Source: Dielma fastidiosa (GTDB lineage: Bacteria; Bacillota_I; Bacilli_A; Erysipelotrichales; Erysipelotrichaceae). Taken from it: a DNA stretch of 64,000 bases. The position numbers were made by a program, and so were the translations under genes. The DNA lies in the NCBI RefSeq assembly GCF_000313565.1, contig NZ_HE578928.1, positions 22,466-86,465 of the forward strand. Direction: 5' to 3'. The notes beneath the pieces were generated by a model. The model was given only the letters and a program-made list of their open reading frames with translations. It did not search any database and was not told where the DNA came from. Positions 62,759-64,000 of the stretch are shown in pieces; the stretch's first letter is position 1; every line of letters begins with the position of its first letter.

Positions 62759-63673
62759 ATGATGAAATTCGGAAAAAATCAGAATACAGAAAAACAGACA
62801 CCAAAGGAAAAGAAACCTCGTGTCTATAAGGTCAATCCTCGTAAAAAGGTTGTGATTGTCCTATGGGTACTTTTAGGACTTAGTTTCAGCTTTGCGATAT
62901 TCAAGCACTTTACAGCCATTGATACCCATACCATTCATGAAACCACCATCATAGAAAAGGAATATGTCGATACTCATCATGTGGAAAATTTTGTAGAGAA
63001 CTTTGCGAAAGTCTACTATTCATGGGAACTAAACGACAAGTCCATTGATAATCGCATAGAAAACCTGAAAGCATATCTGACAGAGGAACTTCAAGCTCTG
63101 AATGTCGATACAGTTCGTAAAGATATTCCTGTATCGTCTTCTGTAAAAGGATTTCAGATATGGACGGTAGAAGCAGATGGCGACAATCAATTTGATGTAA
63201 CCTACAGTGTAGACCAACTCATTACAGAGGGGGAAAATACAAAGACCGTCCACTCTGCTTATATAGTGAGTGTCTATGTAGACAGTACTGGAAATATGGT
63301 CCTCATTAAGAATCCGACCATTACTAGCATACCAAAGAAATCAGACTATAAACCAAAAGCTATTGAAAGTGAGGGTACGGTTGATTCCATTACAACCAAT
63401 GAAATCAATGAGTTTTTAACGACGTTCTTCAAGCTCTATCCTACAGCGACAGCCAGTGAACTTTCCTACTATGTGAATGACGGGATATTAAAACCAATCG
63501 GAAAAGAGTACATCTTTCAAGAACTGGTAAATCCTATTTACAATCGTAAGGATAATCAAGTCACGGTATCGCTGACAGTGGAGTATATCGACCAGCAGAC
63601 CAAAGCAACGCAGGTATCTCAATTTGATTTGGTACTTGAAAAGAACGGGAGTAATTGGAAGATTATAGAATAA
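62759..63673 (+). CDS. TcpC-family conjugal transfer protein (Tn916 Orf13)
   Basis: A 304-aa bitopic membrane protein. A basic cytosolic N-terminus (about 1-33) and one helix (KKVVIVLWVLLGLSFSFAIF, about 30-48) precede two extracellular NTF2-like, VirB8-resembling domains (about 70-180 and 205-304). TcpC proteins are needed for correct assembly of the Gram-positive conjugation complex. The ribosome-binding site is AAAGGACG. Last gene of the transfer operon in the window. Confidence 0.93.
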   Translation: MMKFGKNQNTEKQTPKEKKPRVYKVNPRKKVVIVLWVLLGLSFSFAIFKHFTAIDTHTIHETTIIEKEYVDTHHVENFVENFAKVYYSWELNDKSIDNRIENLKAYLTEELQALNVDTVRKDIPVSSSVKGFQIWTVEADGDNQFDVTYSVDQLITEGENTKTVHSAYIVSVYVDSTGNMVLIKNPTITSIPKKSDYKPKAIESEGTVDSITTNEINEFLTTFFKLYPTATASELSYYVNDGILKPIGKEYIFQELVNPIYNRKDNQVTVSLTVEYIDQQTKATQVSQFDLVLEKNGSNWKIIE

Positions 63674-63742
63674 CAAATATTGGTACATTATTACAGCTAT
63701 TTTGTAATCACGTACTCTCTTTGATAAAAAATTGGAGATTCC

Positions 63743-63771
63743 TTGACAAATATGCTCTTACGTGCTATTAT
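63743..63771 (+). promoter_or_regulatory. Promoter of the tet(M) leader region
   Basis: -35 TTGACA, 17-nt spacer, -10 TATTAT. It matches the promoter that precedes tet(M) in Tn916, from which read-through also activates excision genes. Confidence 0.88.
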
Positions 63772-63802
63772 TTAAGTATCTATTTAAAAGGAGTTAATAA
63801 AT

Positions 63803-63826
63803 ATGCGGCAAGGTATTCTTAAATAA
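63803..63826 (+). CDS. Short leader peptide (7 aa) in the tet(M) attenuator region
   Basis: ATG-CGG-CAA-GGT-ATT-CTT-AAA-TAA preceded by AAAAGGAG, encoding MRQGILK. It overlaps the left arm of a large inverted repeat, so ribosome position on it could affect folding. Function is inferred from position. Confidence 0.5.
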   Translation: MRQGILK

Positions 63827-63910
63827 ACTGTCAATTTGATAGTGGGAACAAATAATTGGATGTCCTTTTTTAGGAGGGCTTAGTTTTTTGTACCCAGTTT
63901 AAGAATACCT
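63811..63910 (+). promoter_or_regulatory. Large inverted repeat/attenuator upstream of tet(M) leader
   Basis: AGGTATTCTTAAA...ACTG (63811-63830) pairs with CAGTTTAAGAATACCT (63895-63910). The loop includes a TTAGTTTTTTG run. This is the attenuation region described upstream of tet(M) in Tn916, where ribosome behaviour alters terminator formation. Confidence 0.75.
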
Positions 63911-63947
63911 TTATCATGTGATTCTAAAGTATCCGGAGAATATCTGT

Positions 63948-64000
63948 ATGCTTTGTATGCCTATGGTTATGCATAAAAATCCCAGTGATAAGAGTATTTA
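63948..64000 (+). CDS. Tn916 orf12-type tet(M) leader peptide (partial, cut by window end)
   Basis: MLCMPMVMHKNPSDKSI... with GGAGAATAT upstream. In Tn916 this 28-codon leader sits just ahead of tet(M) and mediates attenuation in response to tetracycline. The AAAAATCCCAGTGATAA at the window edge is the left arm of the hairpin expected there. tet(M) itself is predicted just outside but not seen. Confidence 0.85.
   Translation, partial: MLCMPMVMHKNPSDKSI

Larger units (their letters stand above)
48700..64000 (+). mobile_element. Tn916-family integrative conjugative element (partial; right part outside window)
   Basis: All genes from 49.0 kb to the end follow Tn916 gene order (orf23, 22, 21, 20, 19, 18, 17, 16, 15, 14, 13, then the tet(M) leader), on the plus strand. 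The oriT and integrase arm-site repeats are also present. The left boundary is approximate: it lies between the lipoprotein start (48669) and the arm-site repeats (48770). A TTTTTATTATCTTAAAAA stretch at about 48686-48703 resembles the T-run/A-run targets Tn916 prefers. tet(M), xis, int and the right end are not in the window. Confidence 0.93.

Noticed and set aside
1..64000. CRISPR arrays, rRNA or tRNA genes, prophage genes
   Set aside because: No regularly spaced direct repeats, no recognisable tRNA TPsiC or rRNA segments and no phage structural genes were seen by eye.

Overview
The window is a low-GC Gram-positive chromosome. The ribosomal-protein and translation block (cysS-mrnC-rlmB-sigH-rpmG-secE-nusG ... 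rplK-rplA-rplJ-rplL-rsmC), the HPr kinase/CcpA signature, a T-box leader, FtsEX, FemX and the rapZ-yvcK-whiA trio all point to Bacillota. The particular mix (small SigH-like factor, gene order, fused lgt-ppaX) fits the Erysipelotrichia best, but that placement is inference. Almost all chromosomal genes lie on the minus strand. The last 15 kb is a plus-strand integrative conjugative element (ICE) of the Tn916 family.

Region 1 (1-10.3 kb): the translation block, read leftward. It carries its own regulation: a cysteine T-box before cysS, an L1-type leader before rplK, an L10 leader before rplJ, and recognisable sigma-A promoters. proC is inserted between nusG and rplK. A small CxxC-less HMA-like gene, gap and a lone clpP follow.

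Region 2 (10.3-16.3 kb): a mannose/fructose/sorbose-type PTS split into two minus-strand transcription units, IIB-IIC-IID and AgaS-like-IIA-YajC-like, around a plus-strand AraC-family regulator. CcpA cre-like sites sit next to both units, and the HPr kinase that would feed CcpA is encoded at 24-25 kb. An amino-sugar substrate (GalNAc/galactosamine) is inferred from the AgaS-like gene.

Region 3 (16.3-48.7 kb): envelope, repair and housekeeping genes. These are a GNAT protein, two small membrane proteins, whiA-yvcK-rapZ, trxB, an lgt-ppaX fusion, hprK, uvrA, an AI-2E-type permease, uvrB, a CtpA-like S41 protease, a FemX-like ligase, an M23 hydrolase with ftsX-ftsE, yitT, prfB and secA. prfB has a programmed-frameshift site plus one unexplained extra base. 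The region ends with four large lipoprotein genes forming two tandem A/B pairs of one unknown family.

Region 4 (about 48.7 kb to the end): the Tn916-family ICE, inserted about 100 bp upstream of the lipoprotein genes. Visible are integrase arm-site repeats, orf23, orf22, orf21 (coupling ATPase), an extra 145-aa ORF, oriT, orf20 (relaxase), orf19, ardA, orf17, orf16 (VirB4-like), orf15 (VirB6-like), orf14 (lysozyme/NlpC) and orf13. orf19 is split after 22 nt by a group II intron encoding a reverse transcriptase-maturase with an HNH domain. Removing the intron at the GTGCG...AT boundaries exactly restores a 73-codon orf19. The window stops inside the leader peptide that precedes tet(M) in Tn916, so the cargo gene, xis/int and right end lie outside.

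The strongest candidates for something less described are the duplicated lipoprotein family, the intron placement in orf19, the lgt-ppaX fusion and the prfB frame anomaly. I found no convincing wholly new multi-gene system.
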